NCBI GenBank assembly: GCA_050693035.1
Contig: JBOGWB010000096.1
Coordinates: 1 to 29,061 of the forward strand
Direction of reading: 5' to 3'
Length of the DNA: 29,061 nucleotides
From: DASYVD01 sp050693035
GTDB lineage: Bacteria; Actinomycetota; UBA4738; CALAEC01
The position numbers and the translations under genes are program-made. Under the pieces are notes generated by a model. The model had not been told where the DNA came from, did no database searches, and was given only the letters and a program-made list of their open reading frames with translations. Shown piece after piece: positions 22,494-29,061 of this stretch. Every line of letters starts with the position of its first letter. The stretch's first letter is position 1.

Positions 22494-23882
22494 ATGGCTG
22501 GCCCAGCCGAGCCCGTCCAGTTCAACTTGACGACGGACGACCTCCCCACGGCCTGGTTCAACCTCCTGCCGAACATGGCGGCCGCGGGGTTCCCGCCCCT
22601 CCCGCCGCTGCATCCCGGCACGCAGCAGCCGGTCACGCCGGACCTGTTGGAGCCGCTGTTTCCCATGGCACTGATCCAGCAGGAGGTCTCCACCGATCAG
22701 TGGATCGACATCCCCGGGGAGGTCCTCGACGTCTACCGGCTGTGGAGGCCGACTCCCCTCTATCGCGCCAGTCGCTTGGAGCAGGCGCTCCAGACCCCGG
22801 CGCACATCTACTTCAAGTACGAGGGGACGTCCCCCGCGGGGTCGCACAAGCCGAACACGGCCGTGGCCCAGGCCTACTACAACAAGGCGGAGGGCACGCG
22901 GCGGATCACCACCGAGACCGGCGCGGGCCAGTGGGGCTCCGCGCTGGCCATGGCCGCGAGCTTCTTCGATCTCGATCTTCTGGTGTTCATGGTGAAGGCC
23001 TCGTACGAGCAGAAGCCGTACCGGCGGATCTTCATGGAGACCTTCGGGGCCGAGGTCCGGCCATCGCCGACGTCGACGACCGAGGCGGGCAAGAAGATCC
23101 TCGAGGGCGACGCCGAGTCGCCGGGCTCGCTGGGCATCGCCATCAGCGAGGCCATCGAGGTGGCGGCGCAGAATCCCGACACGAAGTACTCGCTGGGGAG
23201 CGTGCTCAACCACGTGCTCCTGCACCAGACCGTCGTGGGCCTCGAGGCGAAGAAGCAGATGGAGATGACGGGGGAGGAGCCCGACGTGATCATCGGCTGC
23301 GTCGGCGGAGGCTCCAACTACGCCGGGTTCTCCTACCCGTTCATGGCGGACAAGCTGGCGGGGAAGAGCGGGGCGCGGTTCGTGGCCACGGAGCCGGCGG
23401 CCTGCCCGACGTTGACGAAGGGGCAGTTCGCCTACGACTTCGGCGACACCGGCCAGATGACCCCGCTGTTGCCCATGTACACGCTCGGGCACACGTTCGT
23501 GCCCGCGCCGGTGCACGCGGGAGGTCTCCGGTACCACGGCGACGCGCCTTCCCTCTCGCTGCTGGTCAAGTCGGGGAACATGGAGGCCGTGGCGTACTCG
23601 CAGAACGAGGTGTTCTCCGCAGCCCAGCAGTTCGCGCAGGCCCAGGGGATCATCGCGGGACCCGAGCCGGCACACGCCATCAAGGCCGTCATCGACGAGG
23701 CCGTGGCAGCGCGTGAAGCGGGGGAGGACCGCGTGATCGTGTTCAACCTCTCCGGCCACGGGTTCTTCGACATGCAGGCGTACGACGACTTCCTGGCCGG
23801 ACGGCTGCCCGAGGTCGAATACCGTGACGAACAGCTCGAGGCGGGCCTGAAGAGCGTGCCGGAGGTGCCGGTCCCGGGTTAG
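22494..23882 (+). CDS. TrpB2-type tryptophan synthase beta chain
   Basis: A 462-residue PLP enzyme of the TrpB2 (TrpB-like) family, which joins indole with serine to make tryptophan. The long N-terminal extension (WFNLLPNM, PPLPPLHPGTQQPVTPDLL) and the RPTPLYRASRLE block are typical of TrpB2 rather than TrpB1. The PLP lysine is K119 in AGSHKPNTA, the catalytic glutamate lies in TTETGAGQWG, and GCVGGGSNYAG holds the PLP phosphate. TrpB2 enzymes usually act without a TrpA partner and may serve to salvage free indole; no trpA or other trp gene is present here. The longer open frame upstream (from 22167) overlaps the GNAT gene and is not used. Confidence 0.93.
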   Translation: MAGPAEPVQFNLTTDDLPTAWFNLLPNMAAAGFPPLPPLHPGTQQPVTPDLLEPLFPMALIQQEVSTDQWIDIPGEVLDVYRLWRPTPLYRASRLEQALQTPAHIYFKYEGTSPAGSHKPNTAVAQAYYNKAEGTRRITTETGAGQWGSALAMAASFFDLDLLVFMVKASYEQKPYRRIFMETFGAEVRPSPTSTTEAGKKILEGDAESPGSLGIAISEAIEVAAQNPDTKYSLGSVLNHVLLHQTVVGLEAKKQMEMTGEEPDVIIGCVGGGSNYAGFSYPFMADKLAGKSGARFVATEPAACPTLTKGQFAYDFGDTGQMTPLLPMYTLGHTFVPAPVHAGGLRYHGDAPSLSLLVKSGNMEAVAYSQNEVFSAAQQFAQAQGIIAGPEPAHAIKAVIDEAVAAREAGEDRVIVFNLSGHGFFDMQAYDDFLAGRLPEVEYRDEQLEAGLKSVPEVPVPG

Positions 23883-23924
23883 GGTTCCTGGCCGTTTGGT
23901 CCCGCTCCGTCGAGGCCCATCGGC

Positions 23925-23930
23925 TACCCT
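23925..23930 (+). promoter_or_regulatory. Leaderless-type -10 hexamer of the acyl-CoA dehydrogenase operon
   Basis: TACCCT, 8 nt, then ATG at 23939, the same hexamer and spacing as mnmA. There is no ribosome site. It would drive the three-gene operon to 26393. Confidence 0.5.
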
Positions 23931-23938
23931 GTACGCGC

Positions 23939-25144
23939 ATGTCCACCGACACCCAGAAGCCCGGCGCCAAGGACCGGCGGCCTCAGCTCAAACCGAACGA
24001 CTTCTTGGACATCGACTCTCTCCTTTCCGAGGAAGAGCGGGACATCCAGACCACCGTTCGGAAGTGGGTGAAGGACCGGGTCCTTCCCGGGATCGCTGAC
24101 TGGTTCGAGCACTCGGAGTTCCCCGCCGAGGTCTTCAAGGAGCTCGGGGGGATGGGCCTCCTCGGCATGCACCTCACCGGATACGGATGCGCGGGGACGA
24201 ACGCGGTTTCCTACGGGCTCACCTGCTTGGAGATGGAGGCGGGCGACAGCGGGTTCCGGAGCGCCGTGTCCGTCCAGGGCTCGTTGTGCATGTTCCCCAT
24301 CTGGAAGTTCGGATCGGAGGAGCAGAAGAACGAGTGGCTGCCGCGGATGGCCCGGGGCGAGGTCGTAGGGTGCTTCGGGCTCACCGAGCCCGACTTCGGG
24401 AGCGACCCCGAGCACATGCGAACCTCGGCGAAGCGTGATGGCTCTGACTGGATCCTCAACGGAACCAAGATGTGGATCACCAACGGCTCCATCGCCGACC
24501 TGGCGATCGTGTGGGCCCAGACCGACGAAGGTGTCCGGGGGTTCCTCGTTCCCACGGAGGCCGCAGGCTTCTCGGCGAAAGACGTGGAGAAGAAGCTGTC
24601 GCTGCGAGCGTCGGTCACGTCCGAGCTCGTGCTCGACGGCGTCCGTCTGCCCGATGACATGGTCCTGCCGGAGGCCGTCGGAATGAAAGGCCCCCTCTCC
24701 TGCCTGAACGAAGCGCGGTTCGGGATCATCTGGGGTTCGATGGGCGCCGCTCGAGCCTGCTTCGAGACGGCCGTGGAGTATTCGAAGACCCGGGTGCAGT
24801 TCCGCAAGCCCATCGGCTCGTTCCAGATCACGCAGCAGAAGCTGGCCAACATGCTGCTCGAGCTGCAGAAGGGGGTCCTCCTCGCCCTGCACCTGGGACG
24901 GCTCAAGGACGACGGACGGCTCCACCCCGAGCAGGTGAGCTTCGGGAAGCTGAACAACGTGCGAGAAGCGCTGGAGATCTGCCGGGAGGCGCGGACGATC
25001 CTGGGGGCCAACGGCATCACTCTCGAGTACCCGGTCATCCGGCACATGAACAACCTCGAGTCCGTCCTCACCTACGAGGGGACGAGCGAGATCCACACCC
25101 TGATCCTGGGCCGGGCCCTCACCGGCCTCGAGGCGTTCGAGTAG
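23939..25144 (+). CDS. Acyl-CoA dehydrogenase, glutaryl-CoA dehydrogenase type
   Basis: A 401-residue flavoenzyme. The closest pattern is glutaryl-CoA dehydrogenase, which oxidises and decarboxylates glutaryl-CoA to crotonyl-CoA in lysine, tryptophan and aromatic breakdown. Visible hallmarks are GYGCAGTNAVSYGL, the arginine that binds the glutaryl carboxylate (R107 in SGFRSAVSVQGSL), GCFGLTEPDFGSDP for FAD contact, WITNGSIADLAIVWA, FRKPIGSFQITQQKLANML, and the catalytic base E380 in TYEGTSEIHTLILGRALTG. The conserved arginine and the YEGT ending separate it from ordinary fatty-acyl dehydrogenases. It starts the operon and is followed by a crotonase 5 nt later, which fits a pathway ending in crotonyl-CoA. 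Confidence 0.85.
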   Translation: MSTDTQKPGAKDRRPQLKPNDFLDIDSLLSEEERDIQTTVRKWVKDRVLPGIADWFEHSEFPAEVFKELGGMGLLGMHLTGYGCAGTNAVSYGLTCLEMEAGDSGFRSAVSVQGSLCMFPIWKFGSEEQKNEWLPRMARGEVVGCFGLTEPDFGSDPEHMRTSAKRDGSDWILNGTKMWITNGSIADLAIVWAQTDEGVRGFLVPTEAAGFSAKDVEKKLSLRASVTSELVLDGVRLPDDMVLPEAVGMKGPLSCLNEARFGIIWGSMGAARACFETAVEYSKTRVQFRKPIGSFQITQQKLANMLLELQKGVLLALHLGRLKDDGRLHPEQVSFGKLNNVREALEICREARTILGANGITLEYPVIRHMNNLESVLTYEGTSEIHTLILGRALTGLEAFE

Positions 25145-25149
25145 CGCGG

Positions 25150-25977
25150 ATGAGCCCGTTCCGCGCCTCCGCCGGGTTCACCGGCCGCTGGGAGCACTTC
25201 CGGTTCGAGCTCGAGGACTCCGTGGCCACGGTGACCCTCGACCGTCCCGACCGGCTGAACGCGCTCACCTTCGAGGTCTACGCGGACCTTCGCGACCTGC
25301 TCTCCGAGCTGCCCAGCCGGGATGACGTCCGGGCCCTGGTGATCACCGGGGAGGGGCGTGGGTTCTGCTCGGGGGGCGACGTGCAGGAGATCATCGGGCA
25401 GCTTCAAGAGGCCGACACCCGGAGGCTCCTCGACTTCACCAGGATGACCGGTGGCGTCGTCCAGCGGATGCGGGAGAGCCCGGTGCCCATCGTCGCCGCG
25501 GTCAACGGAGTGGCAGCCGGAGCCGGAGCAGTGCTCGCGCTGGCGGCTGACTTCCGGGTGCTGGCGCGGTCGGCGTCGTTCCAATTCCTGTTCACGAAGG
25601 TTGGCCTGGCCGGCGCGGACATGGGCTCGGCGTATCTCCTGCCCCGCCTGATCGGGCTGGGCCGGGCCACCGAGCTCCTTGTGCTCGGGGAGACGGTGGA
25701 GGCCGATCGGGCCGTCGACATCGGATTGGCCAACCGGGTGGTCGAGGACGAGGCGTTGTCGGAGGCCGCGCGGGAGCTCGCCGCGCAGCTGGCGGAAGGG
25801 CCCGCGCTGGCGTTCGCCACGACCAAGCTCCTCCTGTCGCGCGAGCAAGACATGGATCTCGCCGGCGCGCTGGAGCTGGAAGCCATGGCTCAGGCGCTCC
25901 TCATGACCAGCGGCGACCACCACGAGTTCTACAGGTCCTTCACGGACGGCCGGAAGCCGAAGTGGGAGGGCCGGTGA
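25150..25977 (+). CDS. Crotonase-family protein lacking both canonical catalytic glutamates
   Basis: A 275-residue crotonase-fold protein. The oxyanion-hole regions are present (FCSGGDVQEI near residue 72 and GVAAGAGAVLAL near 121), and the C-terminal helix region looks normal. By alignment with the intact hydratase at 4526, its E111 corresponds to V128 and its E131 to T149. D157 in LAGADMGSAYLLPRLIG could act instead. The GADMG version of this loop is one I associate with crotonases from CoA-dependent aromatic or aminobenzoyl-CoA gene clusters, but this is recollection, not proof. Simple hydration is therefore doubtful; isomerase, hydrolase or ring-cleavage-type chemistry are alternatives. 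It lies between the glutaryl-CoA dehydrogenase gene (5 nt) and the RidA-like gene (4-nt overlap). Confidence 0.85.
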   Translation: MSPFRASAGFTGRWEHFRFELEDSVATVTLDRPDRLNALTFEVYADLRDLLSELPSRDDVRALVITGEGRGFCSGGDVQEIIGQLQEADTRRLLDFTRMTGGVVQRMRESPVPIVAAVNGVAAGAGAVLALAADFRVLARSASFQFLFTKVGLAGADMGSAYLLPRLIGLGRATELLVLGETVEADRAVDIGLANRVVEDEALSEAARELAAQLAEGPALAFATTKLLLSREQDMDLAGALELEAMAQALLMTSGDHHEFYRSFTDGRKPKWEGR

Positions 25978-26393
25978 GCGACCCTCCCCGATCGCCCCAC
26001 CGGTTGGCGACTCCAGAAGGATGGCCCCGACCCTCCGGCTACTCCGAGGTCGTGGCGGCGGTTCCTGGACGGATGGTCTGCGTGGCCGGGCAGACGGGCC
26101 GACGGCCGGACGGCTCTCTGGCCGACGATCTGGTCGGCCAGTTCGAGGGGGCCTGCGCGAACGTGATCGAGGCGCTCCGCGCGGCCAACGCGGGGCCCGA
26201 ACACGTCGTCTCCTTGCTGATCTTCGCTACCGACGTGGGCGAATACCGACGGCGAGAGAAGGAGATCGGCGAGGCGTACCGGCGGCACTTCGGGAAGCAC
26301 TACCCGGCCATGGCTCTCCTTGGAACCACGGAGCTGTACGGGCCGGAGGCCATGGTGGAAGTCGTGGCGACGGCCGTGGTTCCGGGGCGCTAG
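25974..26393 (+). CDS. RidA-family protein with an altered active site
   Basis: A 139-residue member of the YjgF/YER057c/UK114 (Rid) family. The fold pattern is clear: VVAAVPGRMVCVAGQTGRRPDG, QFEGACANVIEALRAANA, VVSLLIFATDVGEYRRR and a C-terminal YPAMALLGTTELYGPEAMVEV. RidA proper destroys 2-aminoacrylate and other enamines using an arginine (R105 in E. coli) and a glutamate (E120). Here the aligned residues are M113 and V131, so this belongs to one of the other Rid subfamilies and a different substrate is likely. The GTG start overlaps the crotonase stop (GTGA) and follows a GGGAGGG ribosome site; a GTG four codons earlier is less likely. Its stop shares CTAG with the convergent microprotein. 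Confidence 0.88.
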   Translation: MSDPPRSPHRLATPEGWPRPSGYSEVVAAVPGRMVCVAGQTGRRPDGSLADDLVGQFEGACANVIEALRAANAGPEHVVSLLIFATDVGEYRRREKEIGEAYRRHFGKHYPAMALLGTTELYGPEAMVEVVATAVVPGR

Positions 26394-26506
26394 GTGGTTC
26401 GTCTTCGCAGTCTCGGCACCACGACGAGAGCGCCCAGCGCGAGGATGTGCACAGACGCGGCGGCGATCCCACTGGCCAGGATTCCGGTGACCAACCGCCT
26501 CAGCAT
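26390..26506 (-). CDS. 38-aa membrane microprotein, last gene of the sigma-factor cluster
   Basis: The ATG at 26506 follows an AAAGGAGAGA ribosome site and lies 8 nt after the stop of the upstream surface-protein gene. The peptide has a basic start (MLRRLVTG), one hydrophobic helix (ILASGIAAASVHILALGALVVV) and a basic tail (PRLRRRTT), so it should be a single-pass membrane peptide. No family is recognised. The strong ribosome site, the tight operon spacing, and a stop codon placed exactly on the CTAG shared with the neighbouring gene argue for a real gene, although very short frames can arise by chance. Confidence 0.55.
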   Translation of the reverse strand: MLRRLVTGILASGIAAASVHILALGALVVVPRLRRRTT

Positions 26507-26514
26507 TCTCTCCT

Positions 26515-27225
26515 TTAGAGGACATCCCCGGTCTGTCGGTTCACTCGGGCGCCGCCATCAGCCCGGCGGCGAACCCGCCGTCGCGCCGCCAGTCCCCCGA
26601 GGCCGAGGAGCCCGACGACACCCGCGAGCCACGTCCAGGGCGGAGGGCCGCCGTCATCGCCGTCTCCCGGAGGCCCCACCGCTCCGGCTGTCGACGTGGT
26701 CGTGCCGGCAGGAGGGACCGCGGGTAGCCCGTGGTCCCTCAGGATCGTCCCCAGCGTCCGCGACCCCCGCCAGCCGTGGGAGGCCTCCATCGTTGGGAAT
26801 GACACCGCCCCGGTGGCATCCACCTCGCCGAAACGGTCCCAGGATTGCTGTCCCGCCGGCGTGAACGCGAACGGCCGACTTTCCGCATAGGGATAGATCG
26901 TCTGGTAGAGGACCCAGCCCCGGTCTCCTTGCCTGAATCGGTAGATCGCCTGGAACTTGGGGCCGAGCTGCTCGGGCGGGAAGTCGGAGACGTTGTACGG
27001 CGAGTAATTCACGCCGGTGACGTTCAGCATGGTCCAGACGTCCTTGCCCCGGATGACGATCGACCGCCACGTCGGGTCGTACACGGTGACTTCGAGCCTC
27101 ACTGGATCGGGACAGGGGAAACCCGTCCCGTGCCCGCACTTCGCGGCGGCTGGTGCCGCCGCCGTGACCACGGCGGCGGCACCGATCGCTCCGGCGACGA
27201 ACACTCGTACGGCCTTCCTCACCAT
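26515..27225 (-). CDS. Secreted, C-terminally membrane-anchored protein (paralogue B)
   Basis: A 236-residue protein with a Sec signal peptide (VRKAVRVFVAGAIGAAAVVTAAAPAAA), an outside domain of ~140 residues, a threonine-, glycine- and proline-rich linker, and a C-terminal membrane helix (WTWLAGVVGLLGLGGLAA) followed by an arginine-rich tail. Two cysteines (C30 and C38 region, CGHGTGFPC) may form a disulfide. The outside domain is homologous to that of the preceding gene: both share LGP(K/R), YRF, a Q..YPYA block, TP.GQ, and a late GW...HG.PA..P. No known family is recognised. A start at 27246 (GTG) is possible; 27225 has the better ribosome site (AAAGGGA). It follows paralogue A by 25 nt. 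Confidence 0.75.
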   Translation of the reverse strand: MVRKAVRVFVAGAIGAAAVVTAAAPAAAKCGHGTGFPCPDPVRLEVTVYDPTWRSIVIRGKDVWTMLNVTGVNYSPYNVSDFPPEQLGPKFQAIYRFRQGDRGWVLYQTIYPYAESRPFAFTPAGQQSWDRFGEVDATGAVSFPTMEASHGWRGSRTLGTILRDHGLPAVPPAGTTTSTAGAVGPPGDGDDGGPPPWTWLAGVVGLLGLGGLAARRRVRRRADGGARVNRQTGDVL

Positions 27226-27250
27226 CGTCCCTTTCGACGCCTTCACGGGC

Positions 27251-27925
27251 TCAGGGGTACACCCGGGTCACGGCCAGGAGCACCCTGCGTCGCATCGCCG
27301 GGGCGGCCAGCGATAGGGCGGCCAGTCCGGCGAGGCCGAAGAGGATCCACGCCCATGCCACCGGCTGGGTCTGCCGTGCCGGCTCGACGGCCGGCTCGCC
27401 GCTCGCGGCTGCAGCGACGGGGTTCGTGGCCGGGAAGCCATGTTCCACCAGGAACTGGAAGAAGCCGGAGGTCGTCCGGAACCAACCCGCCGGGATCGGC
27501 ATGCTCATTCCCATCCCGGTGAGGTCCTCCTCGCCGGTTTGCTCTTGACCCGGCGGCGTGTAGGTGACCGGGCCACCCTTGGCGTAGGGGTACAGCTCCT
27601 GCCGGATCACCTGGTCTCGGGCGCCGGGTCCGAATTCGAATCGGTACGTCACCAGGTACCGGGGTCCGAGGTCGGTGCGGGCGAGCCCGAGCGCTGACAC
27701 GGAATCCTCTTTCCTGTCGTCCAGGACTCCGGACTCCCACATCCCGTCGGCCGCGGGCGGCTCCAAGCGCATGCCACCCCCACCCCCGAGGGAGCCCGAC
27801 CCTCCGCCAAGTCCGGGCCCGCTGATGTTGGCTTCCGCGATGAATCCCTTGGCCGTAACGGGGCTCGTCGTGGCGAGCGCCACGGCCAACCCGGCGATGA
27901 GCGCGAGCAGCCTCCCTGACCTCAT
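27251..27925 (-). CDS. Secreted, C-terminally membrane-anchored protein (paralogue A)
   Basis: A 224-residue protein with a signal peptide (MRSGRLLALIAGLAVALATTSPVTA), a glycine-rich stretch near residues 36-50, an outside domain related to that of the downstream gene (LGPRYLVTYRFEFG, QELYPYAKGGPVTYTPPGQ, GWFRTTSGFFQFLVEHGFPA), an alanine- and glutamate-rich linker, one C-terminal membrane helix (AWILFGLAGLAALSLAAPA) and a short basic tail. It therefore faces the outside of the membrane as a stalked domain. A GGGAGGA ribosome site precedes the ATG. It lies 57 nt downstream of the anti-sigma gene and is probably a target or partner of that signalling system. Confidence 0.75.
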   Translation of the reverse strand: MRSGRLLALIAGLAVALATTSPVTAKGFIAEANISGPGLGGGSGSLGGGGGMRLEPPAADGMWESGVLDDRKEDSVSALGLARTDLGPRYLVTYRFEFGPGARDQVIRQELYPYAKGGPVTYTPPGQEQTGEEDLTGMGMSMPIPAGWFRTTSGFFQFLVEHGFPATNPVAAAASGEPAVEPARQTQPVAWAWILFGLAGLAALSLAAPAMRRRVLLAVTRVYP

Positions 27926-27982
27926 GGCGGTTCCTCCCTTCTGTGCCCCTGATACACCGCTCGGGGTGCCGGGGTTCCCGCG

Positions 27983-28804
27983 TCACCGCATCGACTCGGC
28001 GATCCGGATGGCCTCCTCCATCGGAAGGGCCGACTCCAGCCGAAGGGTCACGGCCCCCTGCTGCCATAAGAGGGTGTTGCCCGCCAGCCGGGTCCGTTCC
28101 TCGAAGGCGGTGCCCCGGTCGTCGAGGTAAGACACCGTGTGCTGGCCCTCCACCCAGTAGCCAGGGGTGCCGGCCACCTCGACCTCCTGAACCTGATCCT
28201 GGCCCACCAGCTTCTCGAGGAAGGGGGACTCGACCCGCCCGCGGAACTCCATCAGCAGCATCCCCACCCCGGCCTCCTCGGTCTGGGGGAGTCCGGGTCC
28301 CGCCGGATAGACCAGAGAGACCCTGCCCCCGGGAGGCTCGTCGTCCACGTATGCCACCGGCTCGGGAAGTCCCGCCGCGGTGGGGACGCCCACCTCGAAG
28401 TCGACCTCGCGACGTGCCTGGTCCAGGGTGGACTCCTCGCCGAGGAACAGGAGCCGCCCCGGTGGCCCGGAGACCGTCGGTGCTGGAGGAGGCGACGTTC
28501 CCTCTGGCGCGATCAGGATCCGCACGCCCCGCACGAGCAGGCCGCCGGCCACGGCGCCGCCGGCCAGGATCAGGACGGCCGCCAGGGCCAGGGCCACCCG
28601 CCGACCGGGCCTCCGTACCAGAGAGGGGAGCCCGAGCAGCCGGACGGCCCGTTCCACCACCGGAGGACGGGCCGGTTGCTCCTCGATCCGGCGAGTCACC
28701 ATCGCGGCCAGGTCCGGAGCCTTGGGGAAGGCGAGGTCCCGGCCCATCGCGGCGAGCGCGGCGCCCAGGTCCCGCTCGGAGAGGCCCGACAGCCGGTCAG
28801 CCAC
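27983..28804 (-). CDS. Probable membrane anti-sigma factor
   Basis: A 273-residue protein with a cytoplasmic N-terminal part (~residues 1-67, beginning MADRLSGLSERDLGAALAAMG), one membrane helix (residues ~70-92, VALALAAVLILAGGAVAGGLLV) and an outside domain of ~170 residues with a DUF4367-like look (GTPGYWVEGQHTVSYLDDRG, LAGNTLLWQQGAVTLRLES, then a helix MEEAIRIAESM). The gene overlaps the end of the ECF sigma factor gene by 8 nt, the usual arrangement for a sigma and its anti-sigma. The HxxxCxxC zinc motif of many anti-sigma factors is absent. The outside domain could sense a surface signal. The call rests on context and topology rather than on a named domain. Confidence 0.72.
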   Translation of the reverse strand: MADRLSGLSERDLGAALAAMGRDLAFPKAPDLAAMVTRRIEEQPARPPVVERAVRLLGLPSLVRRPGRRVALALAAVLILAGGAVAGGLLVRGVRILIAPEGTSPPPAPTVSGPPGRLLFLGEESTLDQARREVDFEVGVPTAAGLPEPVAYVDDEPPGGRVSLVYPAGPGLPQTEEAGVGMLLMEFRGRVESPFLEKLVGQDQVQEVEVAGTPGYWVEGQHTVSYLDDRGTAFEERTRLAGNTLLWQQGAVTLRLESALPMEEAIRIAESMR

Positions 28805-29061
28805 CGGTTCCTACCTCGCCTGCCGGGGCTCCCTCCGCGAGCAAGGTTCGTAGCCGCCCGAGCGCCCGGGACAGGCGGGACTTCACCGTCCCCGGTCGGA
28901 CGCCCAGGGCCTCGGCCGTCTCTCGCTCCGAGAGGTCCAGGAAGAACCGATAGGCGATCACCATCCGGTCGCTCTCTCTCATCCTGTTCACCGCGGCCAG
29001 CAGCCGCTCACGCTCGTCGCTCCCGAGGACCGCCTCCTCGGGAGATGGGGCCGCATCCCCC
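28797..29061 (-). CDS. ECF-type RNA polymerase sigma factor, C-terminal part (N-terminus outside window)
   Basis: The frame is open to the right edge; 87 residues are visible. They form sigma region 4: VNRMRESDRMVIAYRFFLDL followed by SERETAEALGVRPGTVKSRLSRALGRLR, the helix-turn-helix that reads the -35 element. A normal ECF sigma is about 170-200 residues, so regions 2 and the linker lie beyond 29061. The GTG at 28991 is internal to region 4 and is not the start. The gene overlaps the anti-sigma gene, implying co-expression; the sigma probably controls its own operon, but no matching promoter repeats could be confirmed without its upstream region. Confidence 0.9.
   Translation of the reverse strand, partial: GDAAPSPEEAVLGSDERERLLAAVNRMRESDRMVIAYRFFLDLSERETAEALGVRPGTVKSRLSRALGRLRTLLAEGAPAGEVGTGG

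Noticed and set aside
21838..23759. A very long minus-strand frame (over 600 codons) opposite trpB2 and through the GNAT gene
   Set aside because: The residues are low-complexity Arg/Gly/Pro/His, there is no domain, and the well-conserved trpB2 lies on the other strand.
1..29061. tRNA, rRNA, CRISPR, insertion sequence or phage genes
   Set aside because: No T-loop pattern, regular repeat-spacer array, transposase or terminal inverted repeats were seen on reading both strands; a tRNAscan/Infernal run was not possible.

Overview
The window is GC-rich, densely packed chromosomal DNA. It most likely comes from a deep-branching or environmental actinobacterium. Three things point that way: the gene order mnmA ... 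ligA - gatC - gatA - gatB, which is common in Actinomycetota; a histidinol-phosphatase of the inositol-monophosphatase (HisN) type; and many genes whose -10-like hexamer (TANNNT) sits only 6-8 nt before an ATG/GTG with no Shine-Dalgarno, the signature of leaderless mRNAs. The species cannot be fixed from this evidence. I see no insertion sequence, phage gene, CRISPR array, tRNA or rRNA.

Layout. 1-1096: the end of a split-type methylmalonyl-CoA mutase large subunit. 1109-3364: a zinc-ribbon membrane protein, a nickel/cobalt permease and a Fur-family regulator. TTGCAA-type boxes lie upstream of both the permease and the regulator, suggesting a Nur-type metal-uptake switch. 3447-7542: a secreted TIM-barrel-like protein, an enoyl-CoA hydratase, a 67-aa zinc-binding protein, and a pair made of a membrane-anchored HExxH protease and a lipoprotein. 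7678-11389: tRNA thiolation (MnmA), a Tat-exported PhoX-like protein, a small membrane protein and HisN. 11487-14075: a polar amino-acid ABC importer (binding protein, permease, ATPase). 14098-19608: DNA ligase LigA, a 53-aa membrane protein and the GatCAB amidotransferase. 19714-23882: two membrane proteins, an isolated PilT-like ATPase, a GNAT acetyltransferase and a stand-alone TrpB2. 23939-26393: a glutaryl-CoA dehydrogenase / crotonase / RidA-family operon in which the last two proteins lack the canonical catalytic residues. 26390-29061 (minus strand): an ECF sigma factor (cut by the window edge), its probable membrane anti-sigma factor, two paralogous secreted and C-terminally membrane-anchored proteins, and a 38-aa membrane microprotein.

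Most of the window is core metabolism and information processing. The parts most likely to be undescribed are (i) the sigma / anti-sigma / twin surface protein / microprotein cluster at the right end, (ii) the crotonase-RidA pair with altered active sites, and (iii) the metal-uptake regulon with near-leaderless promoters overlapping the operator. Start codons were chosen from Shine-Dalgarno matches or the leaderless -10 spacing and often differ from the longest open frame.
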